Notes: generated by a model from the sequence alone, not told the origin. A stretch of DNA of 36,124 nt from CAZHZT01 sp964537285 (GCA_964537285.1 CAZHZT010000052.1:1-36124), one strand, 5' to 3'. Positions 8,679 to 16,900 are shown, numbered from the stretch's first letter. Numbers and translations are program-made.

Positions 8679-9482
8679 ATGAGAAATTATCTCGTTTTTA
8701 TAATTTGCTTCATTCCCCTTTTACTGAATGCTGAAGTACGTTTCTTTAACGGGACGTTTGAACAGGCTCTTGCCCTGTCTGCACGTGAAGGCAAGCCCAT
8801 ATTTGTTTCATTTGAGACCAACTGGTGTGCTCCCTGCAACTGGATGGACCGATACTCCTTTAGTGACGCGGTTCTGTCCGATTACTTAAACTCATTTTAC
8901 ATACCCGTAAAAATTGATGTTGACAAAATGCCTGGCTACCAGATCAAGGAAAAATACCGGGTCAATCTTTTACCAACTTTATTGATCTTAAATACCCGGG
9001 GAGGAGTTCTTGAGAGAAGGGAACAAGCAATGGAAGCAGAAGACCTTTTATGGTTGTTAAAAAAACACAACCCAAGTCCTTATAAACCTAAATCAACGGC
9101 ACCTTCTTCCTACGATTATTATTATCAAGCTCCTCGCCTTTATGATGATGTAGGAAACCTATCCTCTACTGTTTCATATGATATTCCGAAGGTTTATGGG
9201 CTTTATGAGGTTGATATGAAGCAGGTTCAATACCGGGGGTTTAGTGTACAGGTGGGTGCATTCGGCCAATATGAAAATGTAGTTCTGGAAATTGAGCGCT
9301 TGAAAAAAGAGTTGGGGAATGTAAAAATTCTGGTACATTTCGATCAATACAACCTCAGGCCAATTTACAAAGTGTTGGTAGGTCGTTTTAATAATGAAAA
9401 AAATGCAAAATCCTATCTGGCGCGAATCAAGAACAAAGGAATAGACGGGATGGTTAAGTACCTTGATGAGATGCAATCTTAA
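8679..9482 (+). CDS. Secreted thioredoxin-like protein fused to a SPOR domain
   Basis: A 267-residue envelope protein. A signal peptide (MRNYLVFIICFIPLLLNA) leads into a thioredoxin-like domain (about 20-135) with the redox motif WCAPC (Cys50, Cys53) and the cis-proline loop NLLPTLLIL. After a linker rich in Ser, Pro and Tyr comes a C-terminal SPOR domain (about 187-265: GFSVQVGAFGQYENV, IYKVLVGRFNNEKNAKSYL). SPOR domains bind denuded peptidoglycan glycan strands, so the redox domain is probably held at the cell wall or division site. hutI starts 8 bases after the stop, making a two-gene operon likely, although no functional link is evident. Confidence 0.88.
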   Translation: MRNYLVFIICFIPLLLNAEVRFFNGTFEQALALSAREGKPIFVSFETNWCAPCNWMDRYSFSDAVLSDYLNSFYIPVKIDVDKMPGYQIKEKYRVNLLPTLLILNTRGGVLERREQAMEAEDLLWLLKKHNPSPYKPKSTAPSSYDYYYQAPRLYDDVGNLSSTVSYDIPKVYGLYEVDMKQVQYRGFSVQVGAFGQYENVVLEIERLKKELGNVKILVHFDQYNLRPIYKVLVGRFNNEKNAKSYLARIKNKGIDGMVKYLDEMQS

Positions 9483-9490
9483 TAGCAACC

Positions 9491-10741
9491 ATGTCAAACA
9501 CATTATTGATTAAGAATATTCGGTGTCTTGTTCAGGCAGACATTGAAAAAAAGCCTTTTACTGCTGGCCCCTTAAAGGGCCTCAGCATGGATCAACTTCC
9601 ACAAATTGAAAATGCCTGGCTGCTAATTGAAGATGGTCTGATCAAAGACTATGGCGAAATGGCCACTTGCCCGATGCCTTTTTCCAATATCATCGATGCG
9701 GGAGGCAAATTTGTCTTTCCTTGTTGGGTGGATTCGCATACTCATACTGTATTTGCCGAAAGCAGGGAAACCGAGTTTGTATCACGTATCAAGGGGCTTT
9801 CTTACGTTGAAATCGCTCAACAGGGTGGCGGCATACTGAACTCTGCCAAAAAGCTGCGAAAATTATCCGAAGAAGTGCTGCTGGAGAGGGCCTATGAACG
9901 TGTGCAGAGAATTATCTCTTATGGCACAGGAGCGCTGGAAATAAAAAGTGGTTACGGCCTTGACCTCGACAGTGAGATCAAAATGCTTAGGGTTATTCAA
10001 CGCTTAAAGCAACTTTGTTCCATTGACATTAAAGCGACCTTTCTGGGAGCCCATGCACTTCCCCTCGATTATAAATCCAGACCTGATGAATATCTGGACA
10101 TTATGCTGAATGAGGCCCTGCCTCGAATCGTTACCGAAGGCCTGGCAGACTATATCGATATTTTCTGTGAAAAAGGTTTCTTTTCTGAATCCAATACCAA
10201 TCGAGTACTGGAAGCAGGCTTAAAATACGGCTTGAAAGGAAAAATACATACCAACCAATTCAATAGCATGGGAGGAATTGAAGCCGCTATCCGCCATAAT
10301 GCCCTCAGTGTAGATCACCTCGAAGTCGTTACTGAAGAAGAAATCGAGGCTTTGAAAAATAGCAACCTAATAGCTGCCTTACTTCCTTCTGCTCCTTTTT
10401 TCCTGAATGATCATTTTCCACCGGCCAGGAAGCTTCTGGATGCGGATATACCCGTAGCCCTCGCAACGGATTTCAACCCGGGTTCTTCGCCTTCCTCCCG
10501 GATGTCATTTGTATTATCATTGGCCTGCATCAAAATGAAAATGACTCCTGAGGAAGCTATCAATGCAGCAACACGTAATGGTGCTTATGCCTTAGAGCTT
10601 CAAGAACAATATGGCAGCATTGAAATAGGAAAGGTGGGAAGCGTAATCATTACCAAACCGATGCCAAGTCTGGCCTATTTACCTTATGCTTTTGGAGATG
10701 ACCTGATTGAAAGGGTGATTATAAAAGGACAACTAAAGTAA
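9491..10741 (+). CDS. hutI: Imidazolonepropionase
   Basis: HutI hydrolyses imidazolone-5-propionate to N-formimino-glutamate, the third step of histidine breakdown. The 416-residue length and amidohydrolase fold fit: metal-binding DSHTHTVFAE (His83, His85), EIKSGYGL, FLGAHALP, the histidine in IHTNQFNSMGG, and the C-terminal ALATDFNPGSSPSS motif of the family. No hutH, hutU or hutG is in the window, so the rest of the pathway must be elsewhere. It is joined closely to the thioredoxin-SPOR gene and followed by a hairpin terminator. Confidence 0.95.
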   Translation: MSNTLLIKNIRCLVQADIEKKPFTAGPLKGLSMDQLPQIENAWLLIEDGLIKDYGEMATCPMPFSNIIDAGGKFVFPCWVDSHTHTVFAESRETEFVSRIKGLSYVEIAQQGGGILNSAKKLRKLSEEVLLERAYERVQRIISYGTGALEIKSGYGLDLDSEIKMLRVIQRLKQLCSIDIKATFLGAHALPLDYKSRPDEYLDIMLNEALPRIVTEGLADYIDIFCEKGFFSESNTNRVLEAGLKYGLKGKIHTNQFNSMGGIEAAIRHNALSVDHLEVVTEEEIEALKNSNLIAALLPSAPFFLNDHFPPARKLLDADIPVALATDFNPGSSPSSRMSFVLSLACIKMKMTPEEAINAATRNGAYALELQEQYGSIEIGKVGSVIITKPMPSLAYLPYAFGDDLIERVIIKGQLK

Positions 10742-10798
10742 AGAAATGGTTCTAGATGATTTCATTTGGTCGAAATTAATTTGAGAAATCCTTAAACA

Positions 10799-10836
10799 AG
10801 AGTCATCCCGAATTTTCGGAATGGCTCATTTTTTGT
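10799..10836 (+). terminator. Hairpin terminator after hutI, repeated family
   Basis: AGAGTCATCCCGAATTTTCGG pairs with the following CCGAATTTTCGGAATGGCTC-type arm, then a run of T. Near-identical hairpins stand at 10-41, 15533-15574 and 16857-16899. Confidence 0.75.
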
Positions 10837-10909
10837 AAAACCTTTGCAAGGTTATGTTAATCATTGGATTATCTACTTTTTTCTTGATAAAAAAGTAGCA
10901 AAAAATCAA

Positions 10910-10984
10910 GGCTGTATTCAATTCTTAACGCTTTTTGTCCCGAACTTGATTCGGGACAAAAAGCTAAATTGAATAAGGCCGGTC
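10910..10984. repeat. Imperfect palindrome inside the composite element
   Basis: The core arms GCTTTTTGTCCCGAA and its complement (10930-10964) pair perfectly around CTTGA, and pairing extends outward through GGCTGTATTCAATT and its near complement AATTGAATAAGGCC. Confidence 0.7.
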
Positions 10985-11102
10985 CTAGAGTATTGTTCTT
11001 AAAATGTTTACCAAATGAAATTATCTAGTGCTTCAAGAACTAGACCCAAACTTTTCTTACCAAAGAAAAAGCAAGACTCTTCGAGCAGCTCTGTTTTTAT
11101 TT

Positions 11103-11287
11103 AGGGATTAGGCAATTAATAAGCTACCCAAATTTTGCGAAGTAATTTTTTTCTCAGGCTAGGCGGAAAACGTAGGCATAACTTGTCCCGAATGCCTTCG
11201 GGACCCAAAGGTACGGCGAGGCTTTCCAACACAGCCTGAGGAAAAAAGGACAAGTAAAATGGGTAGGGTATTATTTTCCTGATCCCT
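11103..11287 (+). repeat. 185-base palindromic element, copy 1
   Basis: Identical over all 185 bases, as read by eye, to the reverse complement of 20345-20529. Ends are AGGGATTAGG and its near inverse CCTGATCCCT. The element is itself one long imperfect palindrome: the left 90 bases pair with the right 90 through blocks such as CTCAGGCT/AGCCTGAG and GTCCCGAA/TTCGGGAC around the centre near 11195. No coding capacity and no obvious target duplication. Confidence 0.9.
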
Positions 11288-11301
11288 TATGTCAAAGAAT
11301 G

Positions 11302-12858
11302 TTATTTATTTACCAAACGGATTAGCGGGCAGACGACCTCTTCCAGAGACACTCCTCCATGCTGAAAAGTATTTCGATAATAATTATTGTAATAATTATA
11401 GTTATTCGGATACAGGAAATACCTGTCTTCTTTAGCAAAAATGAAGGTAGAGCTTACATTGGGCTTCGGAAGACCAGCCTTATGCGGTTTTCTGAAATCC
11501 AGGACGTCTTTGCGGTCATATTGAAGGTTACGCCCTACTTTATACCTTAAATTTGTGGTAGTTTCTCTATCTCCGATTACTCTGGCTGGCGTTTTCACCC
11601 TGATTGTTCCATGATCCGTTGTAATAAATAAGCGTACTTCTCTTTCTGCCATCTTCTGAAGGGTACTCCAAAGGGGAGAGTTCATGAACCAGGACTTAGT
11701 AAGAGACCTGTATGCCTTTTCATCGCCAGCTAATTCTTTAAGTACCTCCATTTCCGTTCTCGCATGTGAGAGCATATCGATGAAGTTGTATACAATGACC
11801 GCGAAATCGTTATTCAGCAGGTTCAAGGCATTATCATTCAGGTTTTTGGCATGATTGACATTAGTGACTTTAACATAGTCGTGTCGAATATTTTTCCTGA
11901 AGATGCGGTCGATATGTTCTGTTAGCAAATCATGCTCGTGCAGGTTTTTCCCACCTTGTTCATTATCATTTTTCCACCATTCGGGATAATACTTTTCAAT
12001 CTCTGAAGGAAGAAGGCCGGCGAAAATAGCATTTCTGCTGTATTGTGTCGAAGTTGGTAAAATGCTGAAAAAAGCATCTTCAGACTCCACCCGGAACAAA
12101 GTCGAGATAATAGGCTCAATGGTTTTCCATTGATCATATCTAAAGTTATCCAGTAATACCAATACCGTTGGTACCTCTTCGGAGACATAAGGAAAAACTT
12201 TGTGTCTCAGAAGATTGTAAGACATGATAGGAGTATCTTCACTGTCATCCAGCCAGTCCAGATAATTTTTTGATAGGTATTTAAAAAAGCCGGCGTTTGC
12301 TTCACTTTTTTGCATAGACAGGATGTCGGCCATTTCTTCTGTACTGGACTCATCGAGTTTTAGCTCCCAATAAATGATTTGACGATAAATATCTACCCAT
12401 TCCTGATAATCCAGGCCGCTATTGATTTGCATCAGGATCTGACGAAATTGCTGTTGATAGTCGGAAGTTGTTTTTTCCCTAACCAGACGTTCATTATCAA
12501 CAATCTTTTTCAGTGTTAGTAAGATTTGATTAGGGTTTACGGGCTTGATAAGATAATCCGTAATTTGTGCCCCGATCGCTTCTTCCATTATATGTTCCGC
12601 CTCATTTTTAGTTATCATAACTACGGGGAGATGAGGGCGTATCTCTTTAATCTTTGCAAGTGTTTCAAGGCCGGTCAACCCAGGCATAGACTCATCGAGA
12701 AAGACAACATCCAGGTCATTCACATCCTCACATTCCTCTATAGCGTCATGACCATTTGTTACCGTGATGACATCATAGCCTTTTTTTCTCAGAAACATTA
12801 ATTGGGGCTTTAAGAGATCAATTTCATCGTCAGCCCATAAGATTTTTATTTCACTCAT
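11302..12858 (-). CDS. porX: T9SS response regulator PorX with PglZ domain
   Basis: A 518-residue cytoplasmic regulator, the same length as Porphyromonas gingivalis PorX. The N-terminal receiver domain has acidic pair Asp10-Asp11, phospho-acceptor Asp55 in VVFLDESMPG, Thr83 and Lys105 (DYLIKPV). A helical linker (about 125-230) leads to the alkaline-phosphatase-like PglZ domain: VLVLLDNFRYDQW, ILPTSTQYSRNAIFAG, NFIDMLSHAR and FITTDHGTIRV, the metal-site motifs. In studied Bacteroidota PorX works with kinase PorY and SigP in controlling type IX secretion, and its PglZ domain is a zinc-dependent phosphodiesterase. It is transcribed away from the HD-domain gene. T9SS cargo in this window are plausible downstream clients, but nothing here shows this directly. 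Confidence 0.93.
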   Translation of the reverse strand: MSEIKILWADDEIDLLKPQLMFLRKKGYDVITVTNGHDAIEECEDVNDLDVVFLDESMPGLTGLETLAKIKEIRPHLPVVMITKNEAEHIMEEAIGAQITDYLIKPVNPNQILLTLKKIVDNERLVREKTTSDYQQQFRQILMQINSGLDYQEWVDIYRQIIYWELKLDESSTEEMADILSMQKSEANAGFFKYLSKNYLDWLDDSEDTPIMSYNLLRHKVFPYVSEEVPTVLVLLDNFRYDQWKTIEPIISTLFRVESEDAFFSILPTSTQYSRNAIFAGLLPSEIEKYYPEWWKNDNEQGGKNLHEHDLLTEHIDRIFRKNIRHDYVKVTNVNHAKNLNDNALNLLNNDFAVIVYNFIDMLSHARTEMEVLKELAGDEKAYRSLTKSWFMNSPLWSTLQKMAEREVRLFITTDHGTIRVKTPARVIGDRETTTNLRYKVGRNLQYDRKDVLDFRKPHKAGLPKPNVSSTFIFAKEDRYFLYPNNYNYYNNYYRNTFQHGGVSLEEVVCPLIRLVNK

Positions 12859-12969
12859 TCAATAGATGGATTTTCAAAAAAATTATAAATCATGAAGAAA
12901 AGCGTTCAATCCAAACGAAGTTCAGGAAAAAAATATTTTCTTTGACATTAAACTGCAAAATACAGAATT

Positions 12970-14184
12970 TTGATCAACAAGAAAAAGATATTCAACGATC
13001 CGGTATATGGTTTCATTAGTATTCCTTACGGAATTATTTTCGATCTGATCGAACACCCCTACTTTCAGCGCCTCAGGCGTATAAAGCAGGTCGGCCTGAC
13101 GCACTATGTATATCCAGGTGCCTTACACACCAGATTCCATCATGCATTAGGGGCCCTCCATCTGATGACAGAAGCCATTGACGTTCTACGTTCAAAAGAC
13201 ATTCCAATTTCTGATGAAGAAGCGCGGGCGGTATCCATTGCCATACTGCTTCATGATATTGGCCACGGACCATTTTCCCATGCACTGGAAAATACATTGA
13301 TCGATGTTTCTCATGAGTACCTTTCCTTGATGTTTATGAATGAGCTGAATACGTATTTTGGCGGGAAACTGGACCTGGCATTAAGGATATTCCAGGACAG
13401 CTACCCCAAAAAGTTTCTTCACCAACTGGTTTCCAGCCAATTAGACATGGACAGGATGGATTACCTTAACCGGGATAGCTTTTATACAGGCGTTTCTGAA
13501 GGGGTTATTGGATATGATCGAATAATAAAAATGCTATCGGTGCGAAATGAAGAGCTGGTAGTTGAAGAAAAGGGCATTTATTCTATTGAAAAGTTCCTAA
13601 TTGCGAGACGTTTGATGTATTGGCAAGTTTATCTTCATAAAACCGCCCTGGCAGCCGAGCAAATGCTCATCCGGGCTTTAAAGCGGGCAAAATTCCTTGC
13701 TCAGGCCGGCGAGAAACTCCCGGTTTCAGAAAGCCTTCGCTTTTTTCTTGAAAGCCCTGTGCAGGAGCGCCAGAAAGACATCGGAAAAATGCTTTATCAG
13801 TTTAGCCTGCTGGATGACGTTGATATCATGGCAGCACTAAAAGCATTTATGAACCATGAAGACTTTGTATTATCGTACCTGTCTAAGGCTATTGTCAATA
13901 GAAGATTATTCCGTATCGAACTAAAAGATGAAGCGTTTGAAAGTGACTATGAGGCTCAAGTTCGTCAAAAGATCGGAAACCACTTCCAACTAACCGACGA
14001 AGCGCTCTCCTTTTTGGTCATTAAAGGGAAGGAAACAAATATGACTTACAGCAAATCAAAAAATGAGATCAGCATTTTGATGAAGAGCGGTAAGGTAAAG
14101 CCCATGTCAGAAATTTCGGATCATGGCATAGAATCAAAAATTATAACAAAGTATTATTTGTGTTATCCCAAAAATATCTCCTAA
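12970..14184 (+). CDS. HD-domain phosphohydrolase
   Basis: A 404-residue HD-superfamily enzyme related to dNTP triphosphohydrolase-like proteins. Metal ligands are visible in HTRFHHALGALHL (about 53-65) and LLHDIGHGPFSHALE (His95-Asp96), with the later conserved SSQLDMDRMDYLNRD stretch. The substrate, possibly a nucleotide, is not known. The reading frame has no usable ATG near its start; the best start is the TTG at 12970, since homologues begin about where INKKKIFNDPVYGFI does. It is divergent from porX with 111 bases between, containing a TTCTTTGACA motif at 12938. Confidence 0.88.
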   Translation: MINKKKIFNDPVYGFISIPYGIIFDLIEHPYFQRLRRIKQVGLTHYVYPGALHTRFHHALGALHLMTEAIDVLRSKDIPISDEEARAVSIAILLHDIGHGPFSHALENTLIDVSHEYLSLMFMNELNTYFGGKLDLALRIFQDSYPKKFLHQLVSSQLDMDRMDYLNRDSFYTGVSEGVIGYDRIIKMLSVRNEELVVEEKGIYSIEKFLIARRLMYWQVYLHKTALAAEQMLIRALKRAKFLAQAGEKLPVSESLRFFLESPVQERQKDIGKMLYQFSLLDDVDIMAALKAFMNHEDFVLSYLSKAIVNRRLFRIELKDEAFESDYEAQVRQKIGNHFQLTDEALSFLVIKGKETNMTYSKSKNEISILMKSGKVKPMSEISDHGIESKIITKYYLCYPKNIS

Positions 14185-14189
14185 ATTTG
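14157..14189 (+). promoter_or_regulatory. Promoter of the PAEYETVTE-repeat protein gene
   Basis: TTTG at 14157-14160 and TAAATTTG at 14182-14189 (full TAnnTTTG match), 21 bases apart, slightly longer than ideal. The -7 box and what follows (CTAAATTTGTGAATCA) closely resemble the promoter at 18811 (CTAATTTTGTGAATCA). It overlaps the end of the HD-domain gene. Confidence 0.55.
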
Positions 14190-14255
14190 TGAATCAAATC
14201 AAAACATGAGAAAACATACTTCTTCCATTTTTAATACAAAACCAACAAACGCTTT

Positions 14256-15500
14256 ATGAACAATTTTAAATTACTTTTAGCAGTAGCGTTTATTTTTAGC
14301 TTCACCTTTGCACAAGCACAAGATTTGACACCTCCAAACGGAGAACCAGGTAAGTGTTATGCAAAATGCCTTATTCCTGATGAATACGAAACGGTCACCG
14401 AGCGTGTTCTGGTAAGGGCTGCTTCTTCTCGAGTTGAAGTCGTGCCAGCTGAATATGAAACAGTTACTGAGCAAGTACTCGCAAAACCTGAATCAAGACG
14501 CCTGATTCCTGTGCCAGCTGAATACGAAACCGTTACCGAGCAAGTACTTCTAAAGGCAGAATCAAAACGCCTGGTTATTGTTCCTGCTGAATACGAAACC
14601 GTTACCGAGCAAGTGCTTGTTAAAGAAGAATCAAAGCGACTAATCGCAGTACCTGCTGAATACGAAAATGTTACAGAAGAATATATCGTTAAAGAAGCTT
14701 CTACACGTATAGAAAGAGTACCTGCTGAATACGAAACGGTTACCGAGCAGGTAGAAGTTCAGCCGGCTACTACTCGCTGGGAAAAACGTAAATCTGATGC
14801 CAACTGCCTTTCTGCTGATCCGGAAGACTGCTTGATCTGGTGTCTTATCGAGGTACCTGCGGAGTATAAAACAGTTACTAAAAGAGTTAGAAAAGGTTGC
14901 CCTGCCGGTTACACAGACAATGGAGATGACTGTACGCGCGTTGTGGACATCCCTGCCGAAAAAGGAACACGTCAGGTGAGAAAAGTAAAATCCCCTGAAG
15001 CTACTCGCGAAGAAATCATCCCTGCTGAGTACAAAACCATTACGAAACAAGTGGTTAAAACGCCAGCAACTACTCGTGAAGAAATCATCCCTGCTGAATA
15101 TCAGACGGTGACAAAAACAATCGTTAAAACGCCTCCTTCTACTCGTGAAGAAATCATCCCTGCGGAGTATAAAACAGTTACCAAGCGTGTTGTAAAAACG
15201 CCAGCTACTACTAAAGAAATTGATGTTCCTGCTCAATACGAAGAGGTGACTAAGCGCCGCCTGGTAAAAAAAGGTGGCTATACAGAATGGAGAGAAGTCG
15301 TTTGCCAGGATAGAATCGACTCTCAGTTGGTGCGCAAAGTTCAGCGTGCTCTTGCAGATAGAGGTTATGATCCGGGCCCAATTGATAATATCATGGGAGC
15401 ACGCACGAAAGCTGCTCTAACGAAATTCCAGAAAGATAAAGGTCTTCCTGTAGGTAACCTTGATTATGAGACGCTAAAAGCACTGGGTATAAAAATCTAG
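14256..15500 (+). CDS. Secreted PAEYETVTE-repeat protein with peptidoglycan-binding domain
   Basis: A 414-residue exported protein of unusual build. After a signal peptide (NNFKLLLAVAFIFSFTFAQA) come about twelve degenerate repeats of some 23 residues with the core PAEYETVTEQVLVK. The first six are of the TEQV..K.ESKRL type; a cysteine-containing insert (about 178-225, including CLSADPEDCLIWC) splits them from a second block ending TPATTREEII. Residues about 348-412 form a PG_binding_1 domain (VRKVQRALADRGYDPGPIDN, GARTKAALTKFQKDKGLP). The likely job is an elongated envelope protein anchored to peptidoglycan; an enzyme domain is absent. Transcribed alone from its own promoter and closed by a strong hairpin. 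Confidence 0.85.
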   Translation: MNNFKLLLAVAFIFSFTFAQAQDLTPPNGEPGKCYAKCLIPDEYETVTERVLVRAASSRVEVVPAEYETVTEQVLAKPESRRLIPVPAEYETVTEQVLLKAESKRLVIVPAEYETVTEQVLVKEESKRLIAVPAEYENVTEEYIVKEASTRIERVPAEYETVTEQVEVQPATTRWEKRKSDANCLSADPEDCLIWCLIEVPAEYKTVTKRVRKGCPAGYTDNGDDCTRVVDIPAEKGTRQVRKVKSPEATREEIIPAEYKTITKQVVKTPATTREEIIPAEYQTVTKTIVKTPPSTREEIIPAEYKTVTKRVVKTPATTKEIDVPAQYEEVTKRRLVKKGGYTEWREVVCQDRIDSQLVRKVQRALADRGYDPGPIDNIMGARTKAALTKFQKDKGLPVGNLDYETLKALGIKI

Positions 15501-15532
15501 GTTTCTGACTTGCATTAAGCAAGCTAAAGCTT

Positions 15533-15580
15533 AAAACATGAGTCATCCCGAAAATTCGGGATGACTCATGTTTTTTTTAT
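15533..15580 (+). terminator. Hairpin terminator, repeated family
   Basis: A near-perfect 42-base palindrome (15533-15574; arms AAAACATGAGTCATCCCGAA) followed by eight T. It shares its sequence with the hairpins at 10-41, 10799-10836 and 16857-16899. An ATG inside it at 15561 opens the frame of the MFS gene, but is not a credible start. Confidence 0.88.
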
Positions 15581-15653
15581 TTTATCCTATCGCTTTGAAA
15601 ACCATTTAAGGGGGTTAGTTTGTTGTAAGCTCTGTTCATTACAAAAACAGAGG

Positions 15654-16838
15654 ATGAAAAAAGAATATATTCTACTTTTTATACTAGCGTTGATTCAATT
15701 CACGCATATCATTGATTTCATGATCATTATGCCGTTAGGTAAGCAGTTCATGGAATTATTCGACATTTCGCCCCAACAATTCAGCTTCATTGTTTCTTCT
15801 TACGCCATTAGTGCCTTTTTGATGGGTTTACTAAGCGCTTCTGTCATAGACAGGTTTGATCGAAAAACAGCGCTACTATTTGTATACGCCGGATTTACTG
15901 TAGGCACTTTAGCCTGTTCTATTGCGCCTGGTTATTGGTTTTTCTTAGGAGCAAGGAGTTTAGCAGGAGCATTTGGAGGGATCTTAGCTGCATTAATTTT
16001 CTCTATTATTGGCGACGTAATTCCCTACGAAAGAAGATCCCGGGCAACGGGTATAGTGATGACTGCTTTTTCTGCAGCTTCTGTGGCTGGTGTGCCGGCC
16101 GGCATATTTCTGGCGGCCCAATTTGGATGGCGGATGCCTTTCATTGTAATTGGGGTGCTGGGTATCATCATTACCACATTGATTTTCATTCAAGTGCCTT
16201 CTATGAAGGGGCATTTAGAAAACGTATCCCGTCAATATAGCCCAATAGGAGTTTACAAAGCCATTTTAAAGGATAACAACCAGCTATGGGCTTTACTTTT
16301 TACCGTGATTCTTATGATGGGGCATTTTACTATTATTCCCTTCATTGCTCCATATATGCAGTTTAACATAGGATTCTCTGATTTTCAGGTCACATATATC
16401 TATGCAATAGGAGGAGCATTGACGGCTTTTTTACTTCCCGCCTTTGGATGGATAGCCGATCGTATTGGCAACGCCTTGGTATTTAGTGTTGCGAGTTTTC
16501 TGGCTTTGTTTTCAATATTTGCCATCACAAACCTACCTCAGGTCTCAATACCGGTAGCTCTTTTGGCAACTTCTTCCTTTTTTATAGTAGCCAGTGGAAG
16601 ATCTGTTCCGGCAACCACCATGGTAACCTCCGTGGTCAAACCTGAGAACAGGGGGAGTTTTATGAGTGTACGTTCATCTATTAACCAACTTGCACTAGGC
16701 CTTGCCTCAGCATTGGCGGGAATGATCGTAATTGAAAAAGACGGTAACCTTTTGAATTATCCAATAGTCGGCTACATTGCAATAGGTATGAGCTCTTTAG
16801 CGATACTAGTTGCATGGCGCCTGAAAGCCATATCTTAG
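15654..16838 (+). CDS. MFS transporter (drug/metabolite efflux type)
   Basis: A 394-residue inner-membrane protein with about 12 hydrophobic segments. The N-terminal half has the MFS signature region DRFDRKTALL after helix 2 (SAYAISAFLMGLLSA), and helix 4 begins ARSLAGAFGG. This looks like the DHA1 arabinose/drug-efflux group; the substrate cannot be read. The start at ATG 15654 (MKKEYILLFILAL) is preferred over ATG 15561, because the latter lies within the terminator hairpin of the previous gene and adds 31 residues unlike an MFS N-terminus. It converges on the lipase gene. Confidence 0.88.
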   Translation: MKKEYILLFILALIQFTHIIDFMIIMPLGKQFMELFDISPQQFSFIVSSYAISAFLMGLLSASVIDRFDRKTALLFVYAGFTVGTLACSIAPGYWFFLGARSLAGAFGGILAALIFSIIGDVIPYERRSRATGIVMTAFSAASVAGVPAGIFLAAQFGWRMPFIVIGVLGIIITTLIFIQVPSMKGHLENVSRQYSPIGVYKAILKDNNQLWALLFTVILMMGHFTIIPFIAPYMQFNIGFSDFQVTYIYAIGGALTAFLLPAFGWIADRIGNALVFSVASFLALFSIFAITNLPQVSIPVALLATSSFFIVASGRSVPATTMVTSVVKPENRGSFMSVRSSINQLALGLASALAGMIVIEKDGNLLNYPIVGYIAIGMSSLAILVAWRLKAIS

Positions 16839-16856
16839 TATAAACAAGAGACATGA

Positions 16857-16899
16857 GTCCATGAGTCATTCCGAAAATTCGGAATAACTCATGTTTTAC
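16857..16899. terminator. Bidirectional hairpin terminator, repeated family
   Basis: Arms ATGAGTCATTCCGAA and TTCGGAATAACTCAT around AAA, with T-run after it. It lies between the convergent MFS and lipase genes and is a variant of the 15533 hairpin with compensating changes in both arms. Confidence 0.8.
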
Positions 16900-16900
16900 C

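Larger units (their letters stand above)
10748..11030 (+). repeat. Composite element bounded by inverted GATGATTTCATTTGGT ends
   Basis: The left end (10748-10770) and the inverted right end (about 11009-11027) match each other with a base change. Between them lie the terminator hairpin, the 54-base block shared with the right window edge, and an imperfect palindrome of about 70 bases centred near 10946. No reading frame for a transposase, so it would be non-autonomous if mobile. The copy at 35990-36124 lacks the terminator hairpin. Confidence 0.6.
10742..11301. other. 560-base repeat-filled gap between convergent hutI and porX
   Basis: No gene is seen. From left to right: the GATGATTTCATTTGGT end repeat, the hairpin terminator of hutI, a block repeated at the right edge of the window (10882-10935, identical to 36071-36124), a palindrome around GTCCCGAA (10910-10982), the inverted end repeat ACCAAATGAAATTATC, a CTAGTGCTTCAAGAACTAG near-palindrome also seen at 24658, and the 185-base hairpin element that ends 15 bases short of porX. 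Confidence 0.85.

Noticed and set aside
14640..15236. 198-residue minus-strand frame rich in Phe, Arg and Ser
   Set aside because: It mirrors the repeats of the PAEYETVTE protein and has no start context; its periodicity only reflects the repeats.
14378..15240. Possible CRISPR array or minisatellite
   Set aside because: The 69-base-spaced repeats are in frame in a secreted protein and vary as codons do; there are no spacers.
15561..15653. Upstream ATG of the MFS gene
   Set aside because: It falls inside the terminator hairpin of the preceding gene and adds a tail not expected of MFS proteins; ATG 15654 is better.
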